Below are positions 1 to 11,439 of a stretch of DNA of 64,000 bases, one piece after another (the stretch's first letter is position 1; every line of letters starts with the position of its first letter). Origin of the DNA: Mactromeris polynyma. Lineage: Eukaryota; Mollusca; Bivalvia; Venerida; Mactridae. Both the position numbers and the translations under genes were made by a program. The stretch is from assembly GCA_032209605.1 (NCBI GenBank), contig JASFXZ010000001.1, positions 16,324,256 through 16,388,255 on the forward strand. The letters are read 5' to 3'. A model generated the notes under the pieces. It was given only the letters and a program-made list of their open reading frames with translations. It was not told the DNA's origin and did no database searches.

Positions 1-1775
1 AAAAATATTAAATATGGTTGATCTGGGTCGTACATCGTAGCGCGACCACTGAAAAAATATTAAATATGGTTGATCTGGGTCGTACATCGTAGCGCGACCA
101 CTGAAAAATACTCAAGTATGGTTGGTCTGGGTCGTACATCGTAGCGCGACCACTGAAAAATACTCAAGTATGGTTGGTCTGGGTCGTACATCGTAGCGCG
201 ACCACTGAAAAATACTCAAGTATGGTTGGTCTGGGTCGTACATCGTAGCGCGACCACTGAAAAATACTCAAGTATGGTTGGTCTGGGTCGTACATCGTAG
301 CGCGACCACTGAAAAATACTCAAGTATGGTTGATCTTGGTCGTACATCGTAGCGCGACCACTGAAAAATACTCAAGTATGGTTGGTCTGGGTCGTACATC
401 GTAGCGCGACCACTGAAAAATACTCAAGTATGGTTGGTCTGGGTCGTACATGGTAGCGCGACCACTGAAAAATACTCAAGTATGGTTGGTCTGGGTCGTA
501 CATCGTAGCGCGACCACTGAAAAATACTCAAGTATGGTTGGTCTGGGTCGTACATCGTAGCGCGACCACTGAAAAATACTCAAGTATGGTTGGTCTGGGT
601 CGTACATCGTAGCGCGACCACTGAAAAATACTCAAGTATGGTTGGTCTGGGTCGTACATCGTAGCGCGACCACTGAAAAATACTCAAGTATGGTTGGTCT
701 GGGTCGTACATCGTAGCGCAACCACTGACAATAACATGAAATATGACTGATCTGAGTCGTATGCGTAGCGCGACCACAGAAAAAAATTAACAATGGTTGA
801 TCTGGGTCGTACATCGCAGCGCGACCATTGCAAATATCATGAAAATGGCTGATCTGGGTCGTGCATCGTAGCGCGAGCACAGAAAACAGCTTAAATATGG
901 TTGATCTGGGTCGTGCATCGTAGCTCGACCATTGAAAATATCATGAAATATGGTTGATTTGGGTCGTACATCGTAGCTCGACCATTGAAAATATCATGAA
1001 ATATGGCTGATCTAGGTCGTACATCGTAGCGCGACCACTGAAAAAAAGATGAAATATGGCTGATCTGGGTCGTGCATCGTAGCGCGAGCACAGAAAACAG
1101 CTTAAATATGGTTGATCTGGGTCGTACATCGTAGCTCGACCATTGAAAATATCATGAAATATGGTTGATTTGGGTCGTACATCGTAGCGCGACCACTGAA
1201 AAAAACATGAAATATGGCTGATCTAGGTCGTACATCGTAGCTCGACCATTGAAAATATCATGAAATATGGCTGATCTAGGTCGTACATCTTAGCGCGACC
1301 ACTCCAAATATCATGAAATGTGGCTGATCTAGGTCGTACATCGTAGCGCGACCACTCCAAATAACATGAAATATGGCTGATCTAGGTCGTACCACGTAGC
1401 GCGACCACTGACAATAACATACAATATGGCTGATCTGGGTCGTACCACGTAGCGCGACCACTCCAAATAACATGAACTATGACTGATCTAGGTCGTACCA
1501 CGTAGCGCGACCACTGAGAATAACATAAAATATGGCTGATTTTGGTCGTACCACGTAGCGCGACCACTGAAAATAACATAAATTATGGCTGATCTGGGTC
1601 GTACCACGTAGCGCGACCACTGAGAATAACATAAATAATGGCTGATCTGGGTCGTACCACGTAGCGCGACCACTGAAAATAACATAAATAATGGCTGATC
1701 TGGGTCGTACCACGTAGCGCGACCACTGAGAATAACATGAAATATGGTTGATCTGGGTCATACATCTTAGCACAA
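1..1775. repeat. 52-bp minisatellite array, left edge outside window
   Basis: About 34 head-to-tail copies of a roughly 52-bp unit containing GGTCGTACATCGTAGCGCGA. The array has three blocks. Positions 1-725 are nearly identical copies with the spacer AAAAATACTCAAGTATGG. Positions 726-1330 are mixed, with ATATCATGAAATATGG spacers and TAGCTCGACC variants. Positions 1380-1740 carry ACCACGTAGCGCGA. This block structure suggests separate local expansions. Open frames crossing it on the minus strand are products of the periodicity and show no protein-like conservation. The array begins before the window. Confidence 0.95.
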
Positions 1776-1877
1776 CCCTTGAATATGCACTTAGTTAAAC
1801 AATAGCCAATTTACATCTTACACCACTTGTTTAACTGATTGAGATAATGTTTTCGGTATAAAAATAAACAAGAAATA

Positions 1878-2141
1878 TCTTGAAAAAAGATGATCGGCGC
1901 AATTTGATGGTTAAGATTTGATGTGCAACTTAAAAGATGCCGGGATGAAACGATTGCTGGTCACTTCAGATCCAAGATGGATTTCGGTAAATTCACCGAA
2001 TTCAGTAGATTTCGGTTAGGTAAACGTACCCTTCATCGGAAGGTTAACCAATCCGTGTCAAGGTTACAAACGTTGTCTGGTTGAAGAGAAATTGCCTTGG
2101 TGGTTAACGTTAGATTTGATTTACACAACACTGATATGCAA
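1878..2141 (+). repeat. Dispersed repeat family A, copy 1
   Basis: A segment of about 260 bp running from TCTTGAAAAAAGATGATCGG to CAACACTGATATGCAAA. It recurs at 12487-12760 in the same orientation and at 21590-21845 inverted. The shared core includes a short self-complementary stretch, TTTCGGTAAATTCACCGAA. No coding capacity is visible. It is probably a non-autonomous transposon, but its termini are not sharp enough to classify. Confidence 0.85.
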
Positions 2142-2757
2142 AAAGCAGTTAAATTTAAATTAACATTTTACACTTTTATCAGCATAAAATCACATTGCAT
2201 TTTAAGTTAACAACACTCAAAAGTCAGTAGAACATTTCATCACTCAAATATTTGACATGTAAACACTACATAATAATTTGAAAATTTCTCATTTTAGGGA
2301 CTTTCATCTCATACAGGATACTGAAGTTTAGCAGTTATGCACCCCAGGCAGCTGAAAAGGATGAACTTGATGTAGTATCGTCCCAGTAAAGTGGCGACAC
2401 TGAACAATCTATGTTATCTAATTGTGGTCCGGACATAACGTAATTAACACAACAGAAAAAAATACATAATGTTGTAAAAATATGTGTTTTATCTCCCTCT
2501 CTCTGCGTGAGATATATTGTTTTTGTCTTTGGTGTATATCCGTCCTTCTGTCCGTCCGTCCACTTTCAGCTTTTCCGTGCTTAATCTCCAATACCGCTGG
2601 TTGGACTTCGACCAAACTTTACTAAATAATATTACTTATACTCATTGTCGTATATACTTTATACTTATGAACTTACCAATACAGTATCTTTGTACATGTT
2701 CAAGGTTATACATGTATATGTTATAGTTCAATCATGCTATATTATATATATATCCAA
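2142..2757. other. Gene-free stretch
   Basis: AT-rich sequence with no convincing gene. Around 2535-2570 a short GTCCGTCCGTCC run occurs, of the sort seen at the ends of molluscan repeats elsewhere in this window (12195-12210, 30155-30195). Confidence 0.5.
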
Positions 2758-3637
2758 TGACGAGATTTGAAAACGCAACACATATATATTGCTAATACTT
2801 TTTTATTTGAAGAAATACACATCTAATTTTTATCACATTTGCAGTTCGTTACAAATCCTACCAATTTTGGTACAATTATTCAAAATCGGTCAAGCGCATA
2901 ATGGTAAGTCCGCCTTTTTACAATTTTCCCCGTGCATCACGTGCTCGTTCACCACGTGGTCAATTCAATGTAAAATTATTCGTATCGCATGTGTTACTAG
3001 CCTACATGTGTAAAATTCACTCTAATTTTGTGACATACCTTGAATTTAGTAATGCCAAAGTTAAATTTTGGAAGTCGACATAGGGTTTAAGGACTTTTAG
3101 GTGCAGGAATTACACAAAGTGAGGTTGCAAGACGTTTTAACGTCAATCGATCGACCATTAGTCGCGCGCCAGAGTTACAATGAACGTTCTCAACAACAAC
3201 AACAACATTCATGTTCTTCCTTGGCCGGCGATGTCGCCAGACTGTAACCCCATCGAACATCTTTGGGACGAGTTGGGACGTCGGGTACGTCAATGTCCTA
3301 ACCCTCCAACCAACGTACAGGAGCTGACGAACGCGTTGATTTACGAGTGGGGGCTTATTCCACGTCGGGTAATTAGGGGCTTGTGCAGATCAATGAATTC
3401 CAGGCTCCAGGAAGTCATCAGGAAAAATTGGGGCCATACTCGTTATTGACGTTTTGGTGACACTCTTCATACAAATGATGATTGTGTAAGAACGATAAAT
3501 GGAATTTTGTTTTCGTTTTTAACATGAGTTGTTAAAATGTTACAAATTAAATTGCTACCCGATTTATAATTATCATCTCAGTCATGTCCAACATATTGCC
3601 CCTTAAACTCGTTGTTGCGTTTTCAAATCTCGTCAGT
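2758..3637 (+). mobile_element. Tc1/mariner element, internally deleted, with terminal inverted repeats
   Basis: The left end TGACGAGATTTGAAAACGCA (2758 onward) is matched perfectly over 22 bp by its reverse complement at 3614-3635. Between them lie two pieces of a Tc1-type transposase, an N-terminal helix-turn-helix piece and the C-terminal DDE end, with the middle missing. At roughly 880 bp it is well short of an intact Tc1-like element (about 1.3-1.7 kb). TA dinucleotides lie close to both ends, but the exact insertion site is blurred by mutation. Confidence 0.85.
3091..3450 (+). pseudogene. Tc1-type transposase remnant (HTH piece joined to C-terminal DDE piece)
   Basis: Positions 3091-3170 translate to a helix-turn-helix segment with GITQSEVARRFNVNRSTISR, as in the N-terminal DNA-binding domain of Tc1 transposases. 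In a different frame, 3180-3449 encodes the C-terminal end of the catalytic domain, with LPWPAMSPDCNPIEHLWDEL and the terminal GHTRY motif. The central catalytic part with the first two aspartates is absent. The two pieces are joined across an asparagine-codon run (AAC repeats at 3193-3207) and are out of frame. The transposase would have been a cut-and-paste enzyme acting on the flanking inverted repeats. This copy cannot encode one. Confidence 0.85.
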
Positions 3638-3727
3638 GTATTTCTCGCACTGTTACTATATATAGACATGAAAACTCCCGAGAATCCCTATTAACCATTG
3701 TAAGAAATTTTCTTGTTGAATCCCTAT

Positions 3728-3845
3728 CTTTTCTTAGCTAAGAAATTTCTAAGTTTGATGTCGAATAAAGATTTAGAAAAATTTCTTAGCTAAGAAAAAA
3801 AATTAAACTAAGAAATTGTCTTTAGTTTTTTTCTAAGAAGTTTAT
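3728..3845. repeat. Cluster of TTTCTTAGCTAAGAAA palindromes
   Basis: A 16-bp palindrome centred on TTAGCTAA occurs at about 3731 and again at about 3782, followed by half-copies near 3800 and 3830. The cluster may be the end of a degenerate inverted-repeat element. No partner end was found. Confidence 0.5.
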
Positions 3846-3944
3846 TGAATACGGCTCCTGGAATATAAGATAACTACATGAAGTGTCGTGTTTGAATATC
3901 GTTCCCTTACGGTAATATTTCCATTTCATATGTTATTTTTACAG

Positions 3945-4095
3945 GGACGGCGCGAACGCAGTCCCCACACAAATAAATTGCGTACCCGAGATACCCACAT
4001 TTGGGGTATTCGCAGTCGTCAGCCCAACCGAAGTGCAATGGAAGGGCCTCTTCCTGGGGACACCGCCTTGAAGATCACGGTTTTCCCTGTACCAG
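3945..4095 (+). CDS. Possible internal exon of an unidentified gene
   Basis: A 151-bp segment is preceded by a pyrimidine-rich acceptor (TATTTTTACAG, ending at 3944) and followed by a near-ideal donor (CCAG then GTAAGTATG at 4096). One frame is open across both sites and gives an arginine-rich peptide ending ALKITVFPVPG. A second frame is open until a TGA near 4070. I do not recognise a domain. No neighbouring exons could be linked, so it may be a chance pair of splice sites or an exon of a gene whose other exons I cannot see. Confidence 0.3.
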
Positions 4096-4099
4096 GTAA

Positions 4100-5385
4100 G
4101 TATGCTATGTATTAAATATAACTGATTTATATAGGTAATATCACTTAAAACATCTCAGTAAAATTGTTGTTTAACGATTTTGCTTTTATGATTGAATTTG
4201 ATTATATTATATGATTATTATTCTATTTCTGTTAGCTGTTATTTTATTTATTGGTAAATTGGACAGATTTAAAGTAAAATTACTGTTTATTAATAAAGGG
4301 AGGTAATAAAAAAATAACTTGGTAATGCGTACCGGCCAAGTAGTCAACTGGATTTACCGCGTTGTTTTGTCCTGTTTTATAATCAGCCTGATTATAAACA
4401 CACGTTTAGTATATAATGGCTTGTTGTCATTATTCAAGAAAATATGGGTCGGTTGGTGAAATACTGTTACGTTTCTCATCGAGAGTTCAATAAATAAATG
4501 CATGTATAAATTCAATTCAAGATACTTTTCCGTTTTATTAGGACAAAAATCACATGTTTCGTTTTAACTCCCGATTTACGTAATTTAAAATCCTTGTTTA
4601 CGCTCTGTAGATAAAATAAGAAAAAACTACGATCCACAAACGAATGTGGGTGGAAATTACTCGCTACCATCAGAGCTATCACGGCTGTTAGTTTTATGAA
4701 ATCAATATCACAATAAATAGTTTTGCTTGTTATTTGATTTACCTATTCTGATCAATAAAGGTGGTCAAACCATGTAAACATTGCGTGACGTCACTCTCAA
4801 CTTATCGTGGTATACTTATATGTTTGAACATATCTATATATAAACACACGTGTATATACTTCAACGCTAAACAAAACTGCTAAGTACGCTGACTTATTGC
4901 AATTCAATATTAATATAGCCATACAGAAATTTAAAACCCAGAAAGTTCAGTATGTCTGTAATGTTTGTGCTAAATTTCAGCGCAAAATACAGCATATTCA
5001 TTGAAATCAAACCAATAACATAGCACCCCACAGACATTAAAAGTCTTTGATTAACTGAATCGGTCATTATTGAGTGTGACCGCCGTTTGCCTTCACTGAC
5101 CCAAAATGAAAACTTTACACTTTATTTTTTTGAATATTGGTTTTGTTAGTATATATGTTGTTGTAAGTGTTACACATGTTCTGTCACGATTTCATTGCGG
5201 ATAGCGATTATGCAATTGATTTCAAAATCGTCGGTATATTCATACGTCCAAACAGGAAAAACGTTTTCCTTACTTTGCACGTGCGGAGCAACATTGGTTT
5301 CACTTACAGGATTTACATTTCACTTACAGGTTTTACACTGACAAGTAATCATTTGCTGCTTAGCACAGATATAACTACACAATTA
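4100..5385. other. Gene-free stretch
   Basis: AT-rich sequence with no supportable gene. A possible Tc1-like end (CACTGACCCAAAATGAAAAC, about 5094) precedes the transposase fragment at 5390, but no matching inverted copy was found downstream. Confidence 0.5.
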
Positions 5386-5389
5386 ATTA

Positions 5390-5634
5390 ATGTTAACGTC
5401 TTGCCTTGGCCCGCTGTATCCCCAGACTTGAAACCAATAGAACACATATGGGATGAATTTGGTCGGAGAGCCAGGTCCGAGCATCAAATTGATACCATAA
5501 ATGACCTCCGAAATGCACTTGTGTTAGAATGGCAACGTATTCCAAACGCGGTCATACAACGTTACGTAAATTCAATGAGGCGACGTATTCTCCAATACAT
5601 TCGTAAAAATGGCGGTCACACTGGTTACTGATGC
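5390..5634 (+). pseudogene. Tc1-type transposase, C-terminal fragment
   Basis: The translation contains VLPWPAVSPDLKPIEHIWDE, followed by a conserved tail ending in MRRRILQYIRKNGGHTGY and a stop. This is the C-terminal third of a Tc1/mariner DDE transposase, with the PDLxPIEHxWD signature near the third catalytic acid. The frame stays open about 220 bp upstream, but that part does not resemble transposase and is probably unrelated sequence. It is a different subfamily from the remnant at 3091-3450, since the residues differ at many positions. Confidence 0.85.
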
Positions 5635-5639
5635 TTCTT

Positions 5640-8110
5640 ATAAAATCACTCAGTCAGTACTTTCTTTTCTCCAAATGTTGTGTGATGTTATGTACATTTT
5701 TTCTGGAATTTTAATTTCGACCCCTCTCCACTTAATTGTTCATTAAAATATGCATTGTCTGATTTTTTCCCAGTAAATTACATAAACACATTCTATAACT
5801 CCCATAAGCGTCTACCGATACAGAGGGACTGAATGATGAACAAGCGTTTGTCAGGCAATTATTCTCGTTGTTTACTTCAATAATATTCAAATGCGTTTTT
5901 TGTCGTCCAGTTCTCAGTTGGTCGGCTTTCTGGCATGCGCGGAATCGTTGCTGCGCCATATTGCATTAAACATTATTCTAGATCATATTGCTGAAAGTAA
6001 AAGTTAGGTTTTTGTCAGTTTGCGCTGAGACTTAAAATATCGTATTTAGGCGTTATCTTAATTCGATGAAAATGGAATCAAATACAATTTCCAGAATTTC
6101 AAACTATACATCATCTTTTTAAATTCTATAATCATCCTGACAAGTCCCGTATGTTTCAAACACAGACCCAGAAATTTAAACGAGAGAAAAGTAAGCATAG
6201 GGAGGGTCACATTTACAAAAATATCTATTTCAGTTTTGTACAGCGGACAACTGAAAACTTGGTGAACCCCGAATGACTTTGGTCGTATTATCTTCAGTGA
6301 AGTTATCACTGAGAACGCTCACCGCCACGCCCGAGACTCGAACATCTAGATTGGCAGATGAGTGGTCAACCGAATAAGCTGAACCGTCGCGTACAAATAT
6401 GTCTTTTTTTGCTCCTACTCTCTTTTATAAACAAAGGCTTCAGCATGATGATTTCTTGATCGTGTTTTTTTTCAATTAACAATGTTGTCACATCAGTAAC
6501 CACCCTCTTTTCAAATAAATTTGTGATTGAATTTTTAAAGTAGTGGACAAAAATATATTCATATAGCTTAAATATTAGATTATAATCCCGTTTCATCAGC
6601 ACTCCAGCGTTCACGCCGCCATATTGTTTTCATGATATTCGAATGTTTTTTCCGAAAGTAGTGCCTTACGAGCTTCCGAGGCACTCGACGTAGTTGGCCG
6701 AGGTTTTCCGAATGCTTGAAGCATAAAAGTACCGAACCGACACCATATCTTCGGCTATTTTGGTGTACATTTATAAACTATGCACCGAATATGACAGTTT
6801 CTACATACCTGCCGCTGACCTTCGAAAGTTGTAAAAGTTTTAGCGCCACCCAGGAATCAATTTACAAACTGAGACTGAGTTCTGCATCAAAAACAAACAT
6901 GTAAAAATGGTACTACATTGCCCGATTTCTTAAAAAACAATTACTGCTTTTTGTACTTAGAAAAAATATACGACAATACTTACCTTTGACAAACCGAAAC
7001 TACTCCCGCGCTGCATATCGGAAAACTCGTTCGCTTCGTTTACGCTGTTCTCACTTTGGAGGAAAAGCGCGTGTTTGCAGGGCGTGTTATAGCAGTCTTG
7101 ATCTGAACATTTAAAGTCTGTGAGTTGACAAATTGTGTCTTAAGTGACAACAGTAATTTACATAATAACCTAATAATTTTGGAAATATATAAATAAGGTA
7201 AGGTGTTATATATTTTACAACAAAAATGATTTTACGTTAATTACTATTTTATATATGTGTCAACCCGTAGCATTTAGTGTCAGGTTTTATACAAGTCTAG
7301 AAGATGTAAAATATTAACAATGTGTGCTAATTAAGAATACATATTACGACACATAAAATGAGTCTTTTTGACGATTTTATGAAAAAAAATCTTAAAACGA
7401 TAAAAACGACTGTGTAGGGAATGAAATATTTTAGTGATATATTTTCTTTAAAAGGTGCAAATTTGATCATTTCGAATAAGGGCTCCTTTTTGTATTTGTA
7501 TTGGCCAATATCATTATAATTTCGGTTGAATAGTAATAGAGACTACTTGAAACAAGGATGTGCATCTATAATATATGTAACAACGAATGGGATGGAGAGT
7601 AGCAAACGTCTTTACATAGTACTTTAATGCGACTAAGTAAGATATGTCTTCACTTGGTATAATTTGAAAATTAAACAATGAGATTGCAAATCTTTAAACG
7701 TTGCGTGCTCGTGTGATATATGTTTTGTCACTAATTGTAATGAGGCATATTATGTTTCTGAAAAGAGATATTTTAATTTGAAATAGAGAGAATAACGCCA
7801 CATATAAGACAAGACCTCTCCATACAGACCTCCGTCAAAGAGATATTTGAATTTGAAATATAACTACTCAGTTGTTATTCAGATACCTAATACAAAAGCC
7901 TAATGTAGCCGCTAACGATTATGATAAGGAGACATTAAGGTAGCGTATATACAGTCGGTTATGGCGTGGAACAAAAATCGATCAGATCTGAGGTTTCTAA
8001 GTTGGACATGTCGTTATTTGACCAATTATAATGGGATAAATCTTACGAGCCAAAATAGAGAAACGTAATGAATTCTGGAGAACGAAGTTCGACAGGAAAA
8101 CTTTTTAGAA
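5640..8110. other. Gene-free stretch
   Basis: No gene can be supported. Short open frames on both strands lack recognisable motifs. The minus frame starting near 5959 (MAQQRFRACQKAD...) has a reasonable start context but no family resemblance. Confidence 0.5.
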
Positions 8111-8115
8111 AAAAC

Positions 8116-9040
8116 TTAAAATGTAGCGATTCCAATAGAAACGTCGTATGTAGAGATTCCGATAGAAACGTAACATGTAGCGATTACGATAGAAACGTAA
8201 CATGAAGCGATTCCGACAGAAACGTATAGTAGCGATTCCGACAGAAAAGTCGTATGTAGCGATTCCGACAGAAAAGTAACATGTAGCAATTCTGACAGAA
8301 ACGTCGTATGTAGCAATTCCGATAGAAACGTAACATGTAGCGATTCCGACAGAAACGTCGTATGTAGCAATTCCGACAGAAAAGTAACATGTAGCAATTC
8401 CGACAGAAACGTCGTATGTAGCAATTCCGACAAAAACGTAACATGTAGCAATTCCGACAGAAACGTCGTATGTAGCAATTCCGACAGAAACGTCGTATGT
8501 AGCAATTCCGACAGAAACGTAACATGTAGCAATTCCGACAGAAACGTCGTATGTAGCAATTCCGACAGAAACGTAACATGTAGCGATTCCGACAGAAACG
8601 TAACATGTAGCAATTCCGACAGAAACGTCGTATGTAGCAATTCCGACAGAAACGTCGTATGTAGCGATTCCGACAGAAACGTCGTATGTAGCAATTCCGA
8701 CAGAAACGTCGTATGTTGCGATTCCGACAGAAACGTCGTATGTAGCGATTCAGACAGAAACGTCGTATGTAGCAATTCCGATAGAAACGTAACATGTAGC
8801 GATTCAGACAGAAACGTCACATGTAGCGAGTCCGGTAGAAATATTGCTTGTTGCAATTCCGACAGAAACGTCGTATGTAGCGAGTCCGATAGAAACGTAG
8901 CTTATTGCAATTCCGACATAAAAGTCGTATGTAGCGAGTCCGACAGAATCGTAACATGTAGCAATTTCGACAGAAACGTCGTTTGTAGCGATTCAGACAG
9001 AAACGTCGTATGTAGCGATTCAGACTGATACGCAATTAGA
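8116..9040. repeat. 27-bp minisatellite array
   Basis: About 34 copies of a 27-bp unit (GTAGCAATTCCGACAGAAAC plus GTCGTAT or GTAACAT). The two unit types, ending GTCGTAT and GTAACAT, are interspersed. The right-hand part is more degenerate (TAGCGAGTCCGATAG variants). Because 27 is a multiple of three, long frames stay open on the minus strand (for example 246 codons), but these are repeat artefacts. The array ends about 100 bp before the splice acceptor of the sulfotransferase anchor exon. Confidence 0.95.
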
Positions 9041-9138
9041 AGCGATAATGACCGACCGAACGCCACAAATTCTGTTGATGAGGCTCTAAATTGATGTTGT
9101 GTCGACATACATTGATAGCATTGTTTGTCTCTTTTCAG

Positions 9139-9260
9139 AAAGACGATTATGAATATGATTCGCAAGCAATTAAAACCCTTGATTGCTATCGTTGTAATAG
9201 GCCTTTTGCAAATATGTTTATATTTTATGTACGCCAATCAAGTCAGGCAGTATGTGCGAG
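9139..9260 (+). CDS. Carbohydrate sulfotransferase, first coding exon (cytosolic tail and membrane anchor)
   Basis: An acceptor (TGTCTCTTTTCAG, ending 9138) precedes the exon, so a 5' untranslated exon lies further upstream. ATG at 9149 opens a frame reading MNMIRKQLKPLIAIVVIGLL and continuing into a hydrophobic stretch (about residues 10-29) with basic residues on the N-terminal side. This is the layout of a type II Golgi membrane protein. The exon ends at a donor (GCGAG then GTACGA at 9261) in phase 1. The catalytic exon at 22456 begins after an acceptor in exactly the matching phase, as does the decayed copy at 14497. A single-pass anchor, phase match and lack of any ATG at the start of the catalytic exon all support the join, which is inferred. 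A second ATG two codons in could also serve as start. Confidence 0.7.
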
Positions 9261-9476
9261 GTACGAATATTTCATTTCCGTTTTCAAATCACTGTCCAGT
9301 GCATTATTTTCCTAAGCATATTGTCTTCAAAAGCATTTTGTCGTTGTAAATAATACTAACAATTTCACAATCTCCCTTCAACAAAACTAACAATTCCATC
9401 TGTTGAGAAAATATTCTATTTACTTTTCCTCTCTAGATCGGTGGTGTTTTGTGTTGATGTGGTTGTTATGTATTAT

Positions 9477-9701
9477 TTGTATCGTTTGTATTGTTTGTAT
9501 CGTTTGTATTGTTTGTATCGTTTGTATCGTTTGTATTGTTTGTATTGTTTGTATCGTTTGCATCGTTTGTATCGTTTGTATCGTTTGTATCGTTTGTATC
9601 GTTTGTATCGTTTGTATCGTTTGTATTGTTTGTATTGTTTGTATCGTTTGTATTGTTTGTATTGTTTGTATTGTTTGTATCGTTTGTATCGTTTGTATTG
9701 T
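9477..9701. repeat. 9-bp microsatellite/minisatellite (YGTTTGTAT)n
   Basis: About 25 copies of a 9-bp unit alternating between CGTTTGTAT and TGTTTGTAT, followed by a few TTGTTTTGAG units to about 9720. It lies inside the first intron of the sulfotransferase gene. The IVCIVC or LYRLYC-type frames across it are artefacts. Confidence 0.95.
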
Positions 9702-9719
9702 TTTGAGTTGTTTTGAGTT

Positions 9720-10080
9720 GTTTTGTGATATGCTTGTGTTGTATTAGGCAGTTCTGTATGGTTTGTGCTTTTTTGAGTTGTTTTATTTCTGGTGAATTGA
9801 GGTGTTATTTCATGTTGTTTTGTATGTCCCATTTACAAGATGGTTTGTACGTTTGACAGTCTGCGCGTTACTCCCGGTGACCCATCCCCCCTCCTCTAAA
9901 ACCTAAAATATATGTTTCACAAAAGCTTCATTTGGAGTATGGGACTGTACTATATTGAATTGATTTCAAAACGATTGCAGCCTGAAACTTCAAACAAATA
10001 AAAACATTATTGCGGTAGAGCCGACCGGTGCATAACAGTAATACAAATGTAGTTTGAATGCACATGCATAAAACTATTGT
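9720..10080. other. Gene-free intronic stretch
   Basis: G/T-rich at its start, then unremarkable. Nothing is recognised. Confidence 0.5.
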
Positions 10081-10084
10081 GTAA

Positions 10085-10190
10085 ACAGGCGAATCGGATT
10101 GGCCAAAACGTGTCTAACTCCGCCTCATTTTCATTGTGTTGTAAGCGGACGAATCAGATTGGTCGAGACGTTTTAACCCCACCCGTTAGA
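10085..10190. repeat. Imperfect direct repeat, two copies of about 55 bp
   Basis: CAGGCGAATCGGATTGGCCA at about 10087 and AGCGGACGAATCAGATTGGT at about 10144 begin two related units that continue with ACGTxTxxxCxCCxCC. No function is evident. Confidence 0.6.
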
Positions 10191-11435
10191 GATGTTGGAT
10201 GTGAGAAATGCATATAAGGTAATTGCCACACGTAAGTACAGTTTATATGCTATTATTTGCATACATTGTACCACATGTTACATTATTCCCCTTTCTAGAA
10301 TGCTGACTTGCGACTCTATATATTATGGCGGTCTCAATATGATTAGTACTGTCATTCTCTGTTCGTCACCAAAACGATAAATTAGAACATTCGTTCCTGT
10401 TTGTCAAATCCAAACTTTCGTTTTGATGTCGATAATCGGTTACTGTTGGTGTAAAATCCTGCCCATGTCAAACTAACATGAAGTATTTTGGTAAAGTATA
10501 GTGCACATCGGTTGGTTTATAACTACCATATAACCATCTTAGGCGATTGAACAATGTCATGTCGCCATTGTGGGATTGGCATTCCGTCGGTTTAATACCG
10601 ACGTATTCCGTCGGTTTCCATACTGATCAGTTCATGGCAGTGAGTTTGTTGTGTATAGCTTTATGTCTGTCTATGTGTTACTTGTTGTGAAGGTCTTTGT
10701 GGTTCTCTGAACCTCTCCTTTAAGTGTTACATAATCCCCTAACAATTTGTTTATACAAATTAGGGCCGCATCACATATTTTATACGCGCAACAGAAACCA
10801 AAACAAGAATATCGGTGGAACCGATGGATGCTCCCCGAAGTATTGTTATAACTTCGAACAAGACTCTAATTGGAAAATCTCACTTTGTTGATGGTTTCAA
10901 TCTGAATGTTATATGCAGCACTTGAAATGTCCTGGATCTCCCAAGAAAATAGGTATACAAAAATGTACAATGAAATTGAGATAGTAAACAATTTAACTAC
11001 ATGCTGGGCTAGGATAATCCTGCTAACTGAAAAAAAAATGAAAAAATGAATCTTGCTTACAGAATGATATAAGAAGCCTTTATTCACAATTGATTTAAGT
11101 GCCCTTGTCAATGCAATGCGTACCTTTACAACAAAGACTGTAAGTTGATATAAATCCATATCAGCTGATGATCAAATAAGTATGGTGTTGACAGATGTAC
11201 CAGTGAGTGAATGTCCTTTTTGTTCAATACTTTTTATCATAATTTAAACAAACAAAGCTTATTGTTTGAGGTCTGACATGAGGTGATCTTGAAAGGTGCC
11301 ATAAAAACAAGAAAATATATTTGAAATCAAATATATACATGTATATATTATAAACACTATGTAGACAAACGTTTACCTACAACAAAAACTTGCTTGAAAA
11401 ATTAAAACTATATGAAAAACAGTCCAATCATAATA
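10191..11435. other. Gene-free intronic stretch
   Basis: AT-rich. Around 10585-10620 CGTCGGTTT and its inverse alternate, forming a small local palindrome. No gene was recognised. Confidence 0.5.
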
Positions 11436-11439
11436 GGCG

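Noticed and set aside
580..1773. Overlapping minus-strand frames of 60-98 codons
   Set aside because: They lie entirely in the 52-bp satellite and repeat the same artificial peptide. The frame changes whenever unit length changes.
1..1775. CRISPR array
   Set aside because: Regular units of 52 bp, but the intervals are repeats too and not unique spacers. The context is an animal genome with no cas genes.
8116..8856. 246-codon minus frame of TTFLSELLH-type repeats
   Set aside because: The 27-bp unit is a multiple of three. Another frame over the same DNA is also open, and there is no family resemblance.
9403..9832. Cysteine/isoleucine- or lysine/tyrosine-repeat frames on both strands
   Set aside because: Products of the 9-bp microsatellite.
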